Origin: Brienomyrus brachyistius
Lineage: Eukaryota; Chordata; Actinopteri; Osteoglossiformes; Mormyridae
NCBI RefSeq assembly: GCF_023856365.1
Contig: NC_064551.1
Coordinates: forward strand, 14,882,527 to 14,946,526
Direction: 5' to 3'
DNA: 64,000 nucleotides
Shown here: positions 1-18,774 of the stretch, piece by piece
How the letters are laid out: each line of letters begins with the position of its first letter
Position numbering within the stretch: position 1 is the first letter of the stretch
Made by a program: the position numbers and the translations under genes
Notes under the pieces: generated by a model
What the model was told of the DNA's origin: nothing
Databases searched by the model: none
Seen by the model: only the letters and a program-made list of their open reading frames with translations

Positions 1-415
1 CAATACATACCGTGGTGATTAAATCAAGAAACATTTTTATAATATCCAAAATTACAGCTTATCAGAATTTAAAGTTCTTCCAACATGAATAGGGGAGACG
101 TATTTTAATCATATTTCTTCAGTGACAGCTATGCCACATCACAAAATAAATAGTTTAAACAAGAAATTTGAAGAAGGCATATGATCAAAATTAGAGAAAG
201 ATTTATTATATTGAACTTGACGATTTTTTTAAATCTAATCTGAAATATCTGGCAACCCCAATCTATTTGGCAACATTGATTGGCATTTTGCAAGATGATG
301 GATGTACCTCTCCAAGGTGATTCAACAAAAGGTTGATCAGATGAAGGCTGATGGATTGACCCTCTTAGCCAATGGAAGATAAGTTAGTCATTCCAAGAGC
401 TTCATTTCTCAAGTA

Positions 416-886
416 TTGAATATGTACAATAAAAGTTTTTTTAAAAAAGTCTTTCAAGTCCCGGACAAGATTAGTTGCCCGCATACGACAAGCATGCGAA
501 TGAACAGGATGACAGAGAGACGTTTTCATGGAGGATCAGTTCAACAGCTGGAATTGCTCTCCAAACTATTTCTGGGCAGGGCGAGAACTTGTCTTGTTAC
601 TTGTCTAGTATCAGAACATGCGGATCCTTCCCTACAAACATCACCTAGTCAACCAATCATTTTTATACAAGACAGTGCCCCTTACCACACTGCCAGATGG
701 GTGAAGCAATTCCTCAAAGCTGAGAAAACCAAGGTGATGATATGGCCAGCCCAGAGTCCTGATCACAACCCTATCGAGAATCTCTGGAAGGTAATTGGTG
801 ACAGAATGATGGCAAACAAACCCACTACAGATTCCAAAGTGTGGAAGATACTGGAAGGCGAGTCAAACAAAATCAAGTCAGTGTGA
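416..886 (+). pseudogene. Tc1-family transposase fragment (catalytic C-terminal half)
   Basis: An open stretch of 156 codons whose last 70 or so residues are clearly Tc1 transposase: FIQDSAPYHTA, then WPAQSPDHNPIENLW. In active family members the protein is about 340 residues, with an N-terminal paired-like helix-turn-helix and a DDE catalytic core. Here the helix-turn-helix part (upstream, about 290-415) is interrupted by an in-frame stop near 389, and the segment with the first aspartate is garbled. The apparent start codon at 416 is internal to the old gene. No function is expected. Confidence 0.8.
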
Positions 887-894
887 GAAATTGG

Positions 895-1250
895 TTATAT
901 CCTGTAGGCGCTGATATGCCAGTCATTGAAAGCAAGGGCCTCTATGCTTCCTAAGTTGACAGAATTCATTTGTAGGGTTCTTCTACAAAAAACAATTAAT
1001 GGTTCTCTAATTTTGATCACATAAGTTGTCATGTTTCCGATTGTCATGTGTGCAACCGGCCTTTTTTGAGTTTTATTGTACATATTCAGTATTTGAGAAA
1101 TGAAACTCTTGGAATGAGTAACTTCTCTTCCATTGGCGTAGAGGGTCATTCCACCGGCCTTCATCTGATCATCCTGACGTTATGGGAGTTCGGTCACCTT
1201 GGAGAGGTCCACCATCTTGAAAAATTGCCTATCAATGTTGCCAAATAGAT
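895..1250 (-). pseudogene. Inverted second copy of the Tc1 transposase N-terminal region
   Basis: On the minus strand, from about 1250 downwards, the sequence repeats the transposase start seen at about 290-440 on the plus strand. Both arms encode a version of HSKSFISQ followed by LNMYNK. This inverted duplication is not part of a normal Tc1 element, where the gene occurs once. The reading frame stays open to 895 but leaves recognisable transposase sequence after about 1060. Confidence 0.6.
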
Positions 1251-1567
1251 TTAAGATATTTCAGATTAGATCCAAAAACTGTCAAGTTTAGTATAATAAA
1301 TCTTTCCCTAATCATTTTGTGATGTGGCATTGTTTTTACAGATGAAATATGATTAAAATACATCTCTTCTATTCATGTGCGAGTAACTTTGAATTTGGAT
1401 ACGCAGTGACTTTGCATATTACAAAAACGTCTCATTCCCTACTTTTGATTGCCACTGTATAGACTCAAATGACTGATGGATAATGAATACCTTTGGACAA
1501 GGTCATTGTTCTAGGTGTACCTTAATAATAAAGGTTGATAACGTTCCTATGTGTGGATCCCTTTCAG

Positions 1568-4500
1568 CTTTTTCTTAGGGCACTCCACTTCAATAACAAG
1601 ACAATTGAAAGCAAACCAGTTGGTGCATGATTTATTCCTGGAATGGTGAGAAGAGTCTCCACAGTCTACTTTTGCTATGACATTTAACCGGGCTTAATTG
1701 ATTGATTAATTGCCTAATTGCCTTTCACACCTTAAGCTCTTGATCACATATTGGCATTGGCATTCTGCGCAGGTCTCTCAAGTATGGCCCTGTCTGCCGA
1801 CTCAACATGCTTCATTATGTAGCCATAACCGTCGCAAGCCCAGAAGCCACAAAGGTGCACAGACGTTGTACGACAGACTCTAGTGTTTCTCAAACTTTAT
1901 TGAACATATGAATTCCATCCATCCATTTTCCAACCTGCTTATCCTCCTGGGTTGTGGGGGGTCCTGAGCCTATCCCAGAAGCTACGGGCACGAAGCGGGA
2001 AACAACCCAGGAGGGGGGGCCAGCCATATGAATGCCTGAATAATTAACTCCTAAAAATGATTAAATGTCCTTATAAAACACACTATGAAGTTAATTTGGA
2101 GATGTCTGCTTATATGCGACTCATTCTTGCCTTTCCTTGATCCACAGGAATTCCTGATGTCATCAAAATACCCCAAGGATGCTTTGACCTACAAAAAGCT
2201 CTTCGACTTTTTCGGGACAAGGTAATTTAAAAACACTCACACTGGTGCCCTTTAAAGAAGTACCAAATTTTTTAAAGCAGAGTTCATTTTAAAGGGACTT
2301 TTCATTTGATGATGACTTCTTTTCTTTCATAATCATTCAATGACTATGGCTCTTCCATGGGTTTGTTACATAAGAACATAATAAAACGAGACCTTGAACC
2401 TCAGGAACGGGGAATGGAGGCACAGTGATCCCAGGAGCTAAGTTGCCCAGGGCTTTATGCCCCTGGTAGGGTCACCCAAGGCAAACAGGTCCTGGGTGAG
2501 GAACCAGACGAAGTGCGGTTCACAAGACCCCTTATGATGAGAAAAATAATAGATCCAGGATTTCCCTCACCCGGACGCCGGGCCTGGGGGTGGGGCTCGA
2601 TGGCGAGCACCTGGTGGCCAGGCCTGCACCCATGGGGCCTGGTCGGGTAGAGCCTAAAGAAGGCACGTGGGTCCCCCCTCCAATGGGCATGCTGGAGGGA
2701 CTATGTCTCTCGGCTGGCCTGGGAACGCCTCAGGATTCCCCTGGAGGAGCTGGATAAAGTGGCCGGGGAGAGGGAAGTCTATTGAAAATATAGACATGCT
2801 GCATATATAATTTTTGCTTTGATTTGAGGACGGGAGTGCTGAACAGGGGCTTTTCGGAGTAAGACATAAAATGATACTTTATAGGACCCGAGAGAAGCTC
2901 TTTTAGAAACAGGAGTGAGGAATAAACAGAGAACGCATGATGGGTATGATATGTGCAAATGGGTCACAAGGTTGGCTGTGTGCTTAGGCATGTGAGAGCA
3001 GACTTCTGACTTTGCCCGAGTCCTTAGATGTTTCCACCGGTTATTGTGTCATCGTCCAGTGTTGGCCTGCTAGCAGAGCCCCTACCCTGTATTCACTTAC
3101 CTTGCCTTCTTGATAACTTTACATGCTATTGTCTTTTTGTTTACTCTGCCTCTTTTTCTGTGAACTTCCTCTGATTCTGGTTACAGAAAATTAGATAAAA
3201 CAATACATGAAATCTCCAAAAAAACTAAATAAGTATAAAAATTTTGATTTAATTTCAATTTGTTTTCAATGTAGATTTCTGGGAAATGGCCTGCTTACGA
3301 ACACAGACCACGATTACTGGTACAAACAGCGCCGGATTATGGACCCCGCCTTTAGCAATACGTAAGGACAGCCACTGTCTGCCATGACATCTCTCCTCAC
3401 TGCTTAGATATATCTCATACCTTCTCATCAAAGGCCATAACTGTGGCATTTGCCTTCATTACCACTGCATTATCTTATTTGTACACTGTGTTTTTCCAGA
3501 GTTACTGCAAGTCTCTTCACAGCTGATTTTCCTAAAGCAAAAGAAAACATTAAAAACAGAAAAAATGCAATTTTCCTCTAATGCATTTCCCAGAAAATAA
3601 ACTTCTGGGTACTTGAATGTAAGCTGCTCATGTACGATGCCTGCCAAAGGCACAGTACTAATGTACTTTGGCAAAAGCTGTTGGTGAGAGACATTGTTTG
3701 TGACAGGTACCTGAGGGGGTTAATGGAGACCTTTAATGAGCGTGCGGAGTTTCTGGTAGAGAAGCTAGAAGAAGCTGCGAAGAACAACACATCTGTGCAC
3801 ATGCACAGCCTGCTCAACTGTGTTACCCTTAGTGTCATTGCCAAGGTGCTGCCACCTCTCTCTTTGTGTCTGTTTGTCTCATCCTTCTCTCTCCATTCAA
3901 CCTATATTTTTTTTCTGTAGTATTGTCTCCCAATCTGGTCTTTGGGGACCCACAGACAGTCTACAGACAGTTTAAAGATTCTGGATGGTGTGTAACTGAA
4001 GAGTAAATCCTTTAAATGTTCATTTTAAAAGTAGCACCATCTGGAGACACAGATTTGTAGAGCTGTATTATCAGCAATGCTATGAAATTGTGGTGAAGTG
4101 GTGGGTCTGAGGATAGGGATCTGTGCCAGCAACTGGATGTTGGTTCTAATCCCCTCAATGCCCAGAGCGATTCTACTCTGTTGGGCCCTTGAGCAAGGCC
4201 ATAAACCTGCAATTGCTTTGTCCTGGGTATGACTTTAATCTACATCTACCACATGGATGTAGATTAAGGAGGTCTTCTAACTTACAGGGGAAAACGTGGG
4301 GGTTAGTGGCAGGATTGGCATTCCAGTCAGCAGAATATAACTTACAGTGGTCCGTTTGGACTAGTGTGGTGCAGAGGTATTGCCCGCCACATGCTTGCAC
4401 TCAGGATCTCGTCCCTGAGGTTTGTCGTGTGGTGGATGCAGCAACACGCTATAATCGGTGCATGTTCTTCACCTGGATGCGCCTCCTATAGAACTGTATT

Positions 4501-7331
4501 CCATGCTCCTAAGGGGAGTAGGTGTAGGCTAAAAAGAATTAGGCCTAATATATAGCCTTGAGGTACACCACAGGAGGAATAACCATCACATATGATGTCC
4601 TACCCGTGAGATATAACATAAACCACAACTCCTGCAACACCAACCCAATGTTGTATTCTGTTCAGCTGAAGCTTGTCAATTGTGCAAAAGGTTGCACTAA
4701 AATGTGACAGTGGCACTGATTTGTTTTGTTTTCCCACTTTATCCATTCATGCTCATGTCATAACCTTTGTTAACCTTGTCCGTTCATATTCAAGTCATTG
4801 CTCATTGGAGTTTTACTTACTGATAAGTGGTCCTTGGACAACACCAAAAAAAAAAGATTGGTTCTAAGAGATAACCAATCAGATTGTAGAGGAGGTGGGA
4901 CCAAGACATCTGATTAGTTGGTCCCGACTCCTCTAGTAGCTTGCACCCACCTCCTCTGCAATCTGATTTGTTATCTCTCTGTTATCCTTTTTTCATTCTG
5001 TCCTCAACATTTTTGTGTAAGTAAAACTCCCATGAGCTAGGTCATCCACCTAATTCACTAATTGTCTTTCAGGTCGCATTTGGTATTGACTTGAATTTGC
5101 TAGAAACTGATACTCCATTTCCTAAGGCTATAGAAGCATGCTTGAAGGGTATGGTGAACTATCTCAGAGATCCAATGATACAGGTGAGGAAATTTGGTTA
5201 ATTTGCTGAAATGAGTGGAAAACACTAAATGTCATGATAATTTTCTTTAACGTGTAACTCTCAACCCTTTGTCAATGTTTAGCTGAAGCCGTGGATGTGG
5301 GGTTTTATTAAAGAGGTGAAAGAGGCCATACGATTTCTACGTAGGACTGGGGAAGAGTGTATCAGGGAGAGGAAGAATGCTATCAAGAATGGGGAGGAGG
5401 TGCCAAAGGACATCCTTACCCAGATTCTGAAAACCGCCGGTATGTTCACATGCCTCAAAGTGCTCCATGGAATATGGGTAATAGCAATTCTTGTTGCTAT
5501 TAATACTTCATGCCACCTTATTAATTCACACTTTGTTTTGTCATTTATTTTAACAGAACTAGAGGAGCATGATGATCACGAGCAAATGCTGGACAACTTC
5601 CTTACTTTCTTTATAGCTGGTGAGACACTTCTCTGTGCTTTTTGGAACATGTCCTGTTCCCTAACGGAACCTTGGCAAAACATAGTACATGTCTATGCTG
5701 AAAGAGTCTGTGATGTCAGATCAGTGTATGAAGCAGTTTCAGTGTGACCTTAATCTATTTTACTTTTTGCAGGGCAAGAAACCACAGCCAATCAGTTGTC
5801 CTTTGCTGTACTGGAACTTGGAAGGCACCCTGAAATACTAGAGAAGTATGAAAAAGCTATATCCAAAAATGAAACATTTTCATTGGGAAATACATTGTAT
5901 TTTCCACATATATACATAGAACTATATAGGAAACCTGAAAACCTGAAACTGTCAGTGATTTCTTTTTGTAGAATCAGGCAGGAGGTGGATGATGTCCTGG
6001 GTGTAAGGCAGGACATTCAGTATGAGGACCTGGGGAAGCTGAGCTACATGTCCCAGGTAACATCGACACAGCAGAAAAGCACCATGATACCAGTGCTTAG
6101 AAAATGAGCAGCATAATTTCAGTAACTATTGGAGAATGACTGATGGTTCATATTCACAGGTCCTGAAGGAGACACTCAGATTGTACCCCACAGCTCCTGG
6201 AACCTCACGGTGGATTGCTGAAGACGTGGTCATAGAAGGAATTCACATTCCCGGAGGGCTTCCAGTTGTAGTTAAGATTATTAATTGTTGGCTATAAAGT
6301 TTAAGAAAAACCATTCAGTTGTATTGAGTTGTTGGTTAAGTGATTTCTTTTTACATTCCATGATTGCTAAGTTATGTTCAGCTTCTCCTCTTTTCCTTTT
6401 TTCTCTTGGAAATATGTAGATGAACTCTTATGTGTCAGGGAGGATGGAAGCTTTCTTCCCAGATCCGCTGAAGTTTGATCCTGAAAGATTTCACCCTGAT
6501 GCCCCAAAGTAGGTCTACGTATCCGATTTAGTATGACGGCGGGTTAACTTCCAGAACTCACTCGACACACCCATATTGGCTCACTGACGGTGCGTGTGTC
6601 TCTGTCGTCTTGCTTCAGACCCTACTACACCTACTTTCCCTTTGCCCTGGGACCTCGCTCCTGCCTCGGGCAAACCTTCTCACAGGTGAGACTAAAGACA
6701 TATTATGTTCAGATAATTTACTCATGGTTAGCATGGTATTAACCAGCATGTGCAGCCTGCTGGTGTCTCACATTATATTGTCCCATTTAGCTCGAAATCA
6801 TCTCCACGCATTATTTTCTTTGGGCTAGCATGTTGGCATTCATTGGAGCTGATGTAGTTCATTTGGTACTGCGTATGCCTGGCCTCATTGTTTTGCCTTT
6901 AAAATAGAACATGGGAAGTTTGACAACAAGAAAGTTATAATGTAGTTTTGGCGTTATAACAGCAGTAATAAAATGTGGCCTATTGACGTTACTGGAACAC
7001 GAGGCTGACAGACTGGATATATACAGCTAGAGAAAAGATACTCTGTATGAGTTTATTATTATTATTATTGTTATTATTTTTATTCACTTTGCTTTTAATG
7101 ATTTTACTATAATGTTATTACTTAACCACTACACGCCCTGGAGCCCCGTACTGATTTATTACCCATGTTCCTTCTGTGCAGATGGAGGCAAAGGTTGTGC
7201 TGGCCAAACTGGTGCAGAGATTTCATTTCCACCTGCTCCCCGGCCAGTCCTTTGAGATCATGGATATGGGAACTCTGAGACCCAGCAGTGGAGTTCTCTG
7301 CAATATAAAATCGCGAAGTCAGGCTTCTTAA
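1568..7331 (+). CDS. cyp46a1: Cytochrome P450 family 46 subfamily A (cholesterol 24-hydroxylase type), exon 1 missing upstream
   Basis: CYP46A1 is a haem mono-oxygenase of the endoplasmic reticulum that converts cholesterol to 24S-hydroxycholesterol, mainly in neurons. Fourteen coding exons join in frame: 1568-1645, 1773-1854, 2148-2221, 3275-3361, 3707-3845, 5073-5183, 5283-5439, 5557-5619, 5773-5845, 5972-6056, 6160-6270, 6420-6508, 6619-6685 and 7182-7331 (stop TAA). They give 454 residues after a split first codon. Visible landmarks are the I-helix FFIAGQETTANQ (exons 8-9 here), the K-helix ETLR in exon 11 and the haem-binding FALGPRSCLG, with the cysteine codon at 6662-6664. The wording LKPWMWGFIKEVKEAIRFLR and GEEVPKDILTQIL is typical of CYP46. 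The human gene has 15 exons of about 500 residues, so only exon 1 (membrane anchor and proline hinge) is missing; none is visible between 1 and 1560, so it should lie further upstream. All introns are GT/AG and no disruption is seen. Fish can carry several CYP46A1 paralogues, so this may be one of them. Confidence 0.93.
1915..2031 (-). repeat. V-SINE tail fragment
   Basis: The 3' end of the same tRNA-headed SINE found complete at 13033-13392, in reverse orientation: a CCATCCATTTTCCAA tail, then the 'cctgagcctatcccag' segment, ending abruptly near 2031. It lies in a cyp46a1 intron. Confidence 0.7.
2395..2785 (+). repeat. Non-LTR retrotransposon fragment (probable LINE pieces)
   Basis: A GC-rich block unlike the flanking AT-rich intron. 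It contains 'gcctaaagaaggcacgtggg' and, at about 2698-2775, a stretch that reads as YVSRLAWERLRIPLEEL. Both phrases recur at the ends of fish LINEs, from memory. Only fragments remain. The family is not assigned with certainty. Confidence 0.45.
4085..4267 (+). repeat. Probable SINE fragment with short hairpin tail
   Basis: The text 'ttgggcccttgagcaaggcc' (about 4180-4200) followed by 'cctgcaattgctttg' is a segment common to many fish SINEs. It is followed by a 12-bp perfect hairpin: TTAATCTACATC at 4235-4246 and its complement at 4256-4267. It lies in a cyp46a1 intron. Confidence 0.4.
4800..5037. mobile_element. Foldback element (MITE-like imperfect palindrome) in cyp46a1 intron
   Basis: The left part (from GCTCATTGGAGTTTTACTTA) and the right part (TAAGTAAAACTCCCATGAGC) are reverse complements, as are the inner blocks AGAGATAACCAATCAGATTG (from about 4867) and CAATCTGATTTGTTATCTCT (ending about 4978). 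An inner GGGACCAA...TTGGTCCC pair sits at the centre. The arms are about 118 bp with gaps. No coding sequence is present. It ends 35 bp before the exon starting at 5073. The family is unknown. Confidence 0.65.
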
Positions 7332-7477
7332 GCCTGGGCTGCCCAGTCCAACAGATCATCACTTTACAGTCAGGATCTTAATTGCTAGAAGCAGGCTGCA
7401 TTCTTCATAGGGGCATGTAAGGTTTTAGCTTAAAAAAATCAACCACTCCATATACTCGCATCTACCAAATATCCACT

Positions 7478-7483
7478 AATAAA
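7478..7483 (+). terminator. cyp46a1 poly(A) signal
   Basis: AATAAA, 147 bp after the stop codon at 7329-7331. It is followed by a T-rich stretch. A second AATAAA-like site occurs near 7674. A short 3' UTR of about 170 bp is inferred. Confidence 0.6.
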
Positions 7484-7499
7484 TACATTTCTGTCTAAA

Positions 7500-8575
7500 T
7501 TTCCTGCATGGCTGGTACTCTGGCTTATTGGTTAGCATTGTTGCTGCTGGCCTTCACGGTCTGTGTGCGTACTTCACATGTTTTCCTTGAAACAATTTGT
7601 TATTTTAATGAGTGATGTAATTGAATACGCAATGGGGATCATATGCTGTGGTATATAAAACAATACTGAAAAAATAAAATCATACATGAACTATTTTAAA
7701 TCTTATTTAGCAGCAAAATAATTAATTGTGATTTATACCTTCTCTAATACATTTGTTTTTATTCATTCTGAAGTTTACCACCACTGCTTTTGCATGAGCT
7801 CTGTCTGTGAGCCAATCATTTTCATTCTTGCTCACTTATTGCTGGCGTGTTTGTGAGAAATTGAACAAAAATGAGGTGAGGCATTTGTTCTTTGTTGGGA
7901 TGATATTGAGCAAATGCAAGTGTTGTCGGCAATGCTTTGTATCTGTTGGCAAGACACGCAGCAACATGTGTAAGAGAATCTGATTCTGTTGCTGTTGCTT
8001 ATTTCATATGTACAAATTCGGTTGTCATGGTTGTTCTTGAAATTCATGTTCCGTTCTTGATAACCTAATTCACATGAATCAGTATAGCAGTAGAAACTTT
8101 GCCGAGTCAACTGATAAACCTTGTTGTATGGTACTATTTGTTCAGCTTAGTTTAATAGCAGATTCAAGTCAATCAAGCAACTTCTTAATGTTTTACATTA
8201 TTCATTTGCAGCAAAGAGTAATACCTGATTTTGTATTGAAATAAATGTTTTGACGCATATTCATTAACATTTCTCTGTGTCTGTGGCGGGAATGATTAAT
8301 CGAATATTATTCGCATAATGACTGGCGAAATTTGATTAGTAATTCTGGTCGAAACGTCTATCCCTGGTATAAACCACGGAAGAATGAAAATGGGCAATGT
8401 TGATGTTATAGCGGCCCCTAGTGTAAAATTGAAAATATTTCTATACGTATAAATTCTATTACGCTTACCCTCACGATGTTACGTGACTTAAAGACGAAAG
8501 GAAAGTCCCCATATAATGATTTTGTCTTTGTTGCTTCGATGATTGCTAATCATATTTTACAGTGAAATAAATGAG
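7500..8575. other. Intergenic, AT-rich, no gene seen
   Basis: About 1.1 kb between the cyp46a1 3' end and the Tigger-like element. Open frames here (for example 7832-8110 on the minus strand) are short, lack splice context and resemble no family I know. Confidence 0.6.
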
Positions 8576-9252
8576 TAGTTAAACCTCGGATTGTGAGCAT
8601 AATTCGTACCGAAAACGTGGTCGTAATCCAAAGCACTCGTATATCAAAGCGAATTTTCCCATTAGAAATAATGGAAACTCAGATGATTCGTCACAGAACC
8701 CAAAAATATCCATATAAAATGTATTAATACAAAATATAAAGTAAAAATACATAAAACAAATTAACCTGCACTTCACCTTTGAAAAGAATAATGGATGGTG
8801 TGAGGGAAACGAGAGAGAGAAGAGGATGGTTATTTTGTAGACGACTTTCAATATAACTAACGGAATCACTGCTATCTGTTGGCTTACAGTTTTTTTTCTT
8901 TTTGTGCGACTTTAACAAGGAACCTATTCAATGACAGCCCCTTTTGCCTCCTTTTCGATTTCGCACTGTTACACCATTATTCGGGTGGTGCTTTTCTACT
9001 AAATTTTGGCTATACGAGTGAGACACGCCGACTGAGACCGAGCAAGGGAAACGATTACTACAATCCCGCAGCGAGAGAGAGAAGAACCATCGGCTCAGTT
9101 GTGATCACGTGACTCTCGGCAGACAAAGCGTACACGAATAATCGTATTGCAAGACCTCGCTCAGTTATCAAGTTTAAAAATATGTTAAAATTTTTGCACG
9201 TCTTGCAAAACACTCGCAAACCAAGTTACTGGCAAACCTAGGTTTGACTGTA
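8576..9252. mobile_element. Non-autonomous Tc1/mariner-superfamily element (Tigger-like ends)
   Basis: The left end GTTAAACCTCGGATTGTGAG (from 8578) and the right end, read on the other strand as CAGTCAAACCTAGGTTTG (from 9250 down), form diverged terminal inverted repeats flanked by TA on both sides (8576-8577 and 9251-9252). 'AAACCTCGG..TTGCGAGT' is the usual start of Tigger/pogo-type vertebrate transposons. The 677-bp interior has no transposase, so it could only have moved with enzyme supplied elsewhere. Confidence 0.65.
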
Positions 9253-9397
9253 TATGAAATATATGAGTTTCAGTCATGTTGACAGTTGCACAACTAATGT
9301 CATTCACCGGCAGTTCATTTCAGCGGATAGATATGTAACATTCAGTAAGATTTAAGTCAGCAAATGCAAAGATGAAAAAGTACATTTGAAACGCGGA

Positions 9398-9470
9398 AGG
9401 CCTCAGCGAGGATCGAACTCGCGACCCCTGGTTTACAAGACCAGTGCTCTAACCACTGAGCTATGAAGCC
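9398..9470 (-). tRNA. tRNA-Thr (anticodon TGT)
   Basis: Reading the minus strand from 9470 down gives a 73-nt cloverleaf. The acceptor GGCTTCA pairs with TGAGGCC (one T:G pair) and the discriminator is T. The A box TAGCTCAGTGG and the B box GTTCGATCC are intact. The anticodon stem-loop CTGGTCTTGTAAACCAG has TGT at 9437-9435. The 3' CCA is not encoded, as expected for a eukaryotic nuclear gene, and there is no intron. A run of five T (minus strand, 9379-9375) 19 nt downstream would stop RNA polymerase III. It closely resembles vertebrate threonine tRNA and looks functional. Confidence 0.95.
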
Positions 9471-9796
9471 AACAGCAAAGATTTGAAAATGTCTTTATTT
9501 GTAGGAAAGACCAGAGTAACGATCTAATTTTTAAAGCTTCTCTAAAATGTGTAATTCGTAATGCGTTCATTTTTAAAACGAAAAAAAAAATTATGTTCGG
9601 CACAAACGATAGTACCGAAACGCGACAAAACAAAGTCAAAATAAATGACGCCGATCAGATGACGTCATCCGTGCGCGACTGATTTTTTTTTTTAAACACA
9701 GAATTGATTCGATTTCAACAGCTGTGAAGTTTCACTGACTTTCCACACAATGATGATAAACCAGACCCTCATAATGTTATTTAAATTACGTAGTTA

Positions 9797-9802
9797 TTTA
9801 TT
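9797..9802 (-). terminator. hhipl1 candidate poly(A) signal
   Basis: The plus strand reads TTTATT, that is AATAAA on the hhipl1 strand, about 300 bp after its stop codon at 10101-10099. It is the nearest canonical signal I found downstream. Confidence 0.45.
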
Positions 9803-10098
9803 TCTTTTCACCCAGTTGATTTTGGCTGTGTAATAACTACATGAAAGCTGCGATTTTAATCAGGATATCTTTTAAACGACTGTTATAATAGAAGTTCGTA
9901 TTACACAGTTCTGTGCAATAAACTGAAAATAAGTTATGGTAAGAATCAAAGTTACTATCTTCACATCCACTTCAAAAATATTGAAAAATTACTTGATATA
10001 CTAGTATAAAATTACCAACTAATACACAAGATGTTGTTCATCCATGCTTCATTTTGTGGTTCGTAGTGAACCTTGCACTAAGGTAGTAGCGTATCACT

Positions 10099-17331
<7,233 letters not shown>

Positions 17332-17467
17332 AGTGAAGTGGCTCCGCAGAATATCCCGTCAACTAAAGCCTGGCAAACAAGGCAGAAAAGTCGGTTTGCT
17401 CTGCGTGTTTTCTGATCGATGCACTTTGACCATTTTTTTCCTTTTCCTTTTTTTCTGTCAACTATTT

Positions 17468-17475
17468 CTTATATA
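17468..17475 (-). promoter_or_regulatory. hhipl1 TATA box
   Basis: On the hhipl1 strand the sequence reads TATATAAG, about 137 bp upstream of the first ATG (17331). A start site near 17440 would leave a 5' leader of about 110 nt, a normal arrangement. Confidence 0.6.
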
Positions 17476-17479
17476 GGCG

Positions 17480-18685
17480 ACCTTACTGGAGTTCAGCTCA
17501 TACCGGATGTTGTATGTCATGCCCAATACATATTTTCATTTTTAATATGCCAAATGACTTTTCCGGGCCATAAATATTAAATTGCGTAATAAAATCGGTT
17601 CTTTTCGGCGCATATGAAGAGCGTGTGATCCGAAAGATGTCGTTCGCCTCTAAGACACAATATTCCGACATGGATAAAACCGCACAACTTATTACTGTTT
17701 CAAAGCAAAAAAAATAAAATAAAAAAATCTAAAAACAGAAAACGCAAAAGATACATAAGAACGAGATGATAGGCAGAGCAAAAATAAACATAATCAATTT
17801 TTCAAAACGAATTGTATCAAGTCATTCCAAAGACAATGATCCATGAATTTACAATGTAGTTATGTTGTGTGAAGAGTAAAAATGCATTACATTTTTGAAT
17901 AGTTTTTTTTTTTTTTTTAAATCGTCAAAAAGTAAAAACAAATCTTTTCCAGGAGTTCACATTATGATTAAGTCTGAATAAGAACGTGCACAATCAATTA
18001 TTCGTTAGACAGATGTCGATTTGCCTCCCATAGTTCATAGTTTATGAAATATGTTTGATTTTATCTTCCACCGCAATTTGACTTACTTTTTACTAACCGC
18101 TGCGACGTCGATTTTGTCCACAAGGCGGCAATATGCGCTCAGAAATCCGCCCTTCACCCGCAAGCAATTGTTTTTAAATCACTTGTTGAACTTCCGCACA
18201 AATTTTAAATTCCGGTAATTATATAGGCATGTTTCCTTATATAGATATGCATTTAAAATAGGTATATAACCCTATTCTGGCCTCTCTTCCTTGAATTACA
18301 AGCTCACTATGGCGTGAATGGTGACAACATTCCGCGCATTGTGTGAATTGAGGTCACAGACAGGCTGGAACTGGGCAATAACATGCAACCTTGCCTTGAG
18401 CATGGCAAGTTAAATGTGGCAGTATGTGAATGTGCGCAAATATGCACTTGTCATAGAATATTCTAGACACCAACGTAGTCAATCGCATTAAATAATAGGC
18501 TATGTCAGAGCCAAAAATATGAAGCGAATAGTATATTTGATAGAAAATTGTATCTTGCAGTAATATAATTATTAACGTCAATTTTCAATATTAACAATTA
18601 TCAATACCTGATCTGGTGTCATTTTATATTTAAAGGGACAGGCTTATATTATTTTATATGGCTTTATATGAGTACACACACCAGA
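17480..18685. other. Intergenic region between the divergent hhipl1 and ccdc85c promoters
   Basis: AT-rich, with no open frame or repeat family I can name. The two genes are transcribed away from each other from this 2.3-kb gap, so it probably contains upstream regulatory sites for both. Confidence 0.5.
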
Positions 18686-18687
18686 TC

Positions 18688-18747
<60 letters not shown>
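18688..18747 (+). repeat. (GATA)15 microsatellite
   Basis: An uninterrupted run of 15 GATA units, about 860 bp upstream of the ccdc85c start codon. Confidence 0.97.
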
Positions 18748-18774
18748 TTGTGTCAGATGTCCAGTTTTAAATGT

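Larger units (their letters stand above)
8..1459 (+). mobile_element. Tc1-like DNA transposon, degenerate, with unusually long inverted arms
   Basis: Both outer ends carry a TA-flanked terminus (TACCGTGG at 8-15 and CCACTGTA at 1452-1459). The two ends are inverted copies of each other for more than 250 bp, diverged but alignable throughout. The similarity continues inward to about 440 on the left and 1070 on the right, so the arms include the start of the transposase gene twice, facing each other. The centre (about 470-886, + strand) encodes the catalytic C-terminal part of a Tc1 transposase: a QDSAPYHTA block (the second acidic residue of the DDE triad), WPAQSPDHNPIENLW (the glutamate) and the usual tail. 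The first catalytic aspartate region is not recognisable and the frame is broken, so the element is dead. It lies in the first intron of cyp46a1. Confidence 0.85.

Noticed and set aside
1..1560. Search for cyp46a1 exon 1 (membrane anchor and proline-rich hinge)
   Set aside because: No ATG-led hydrophobic stretch with a donor of the right phase was found; the exon is presumed upstream of the window.
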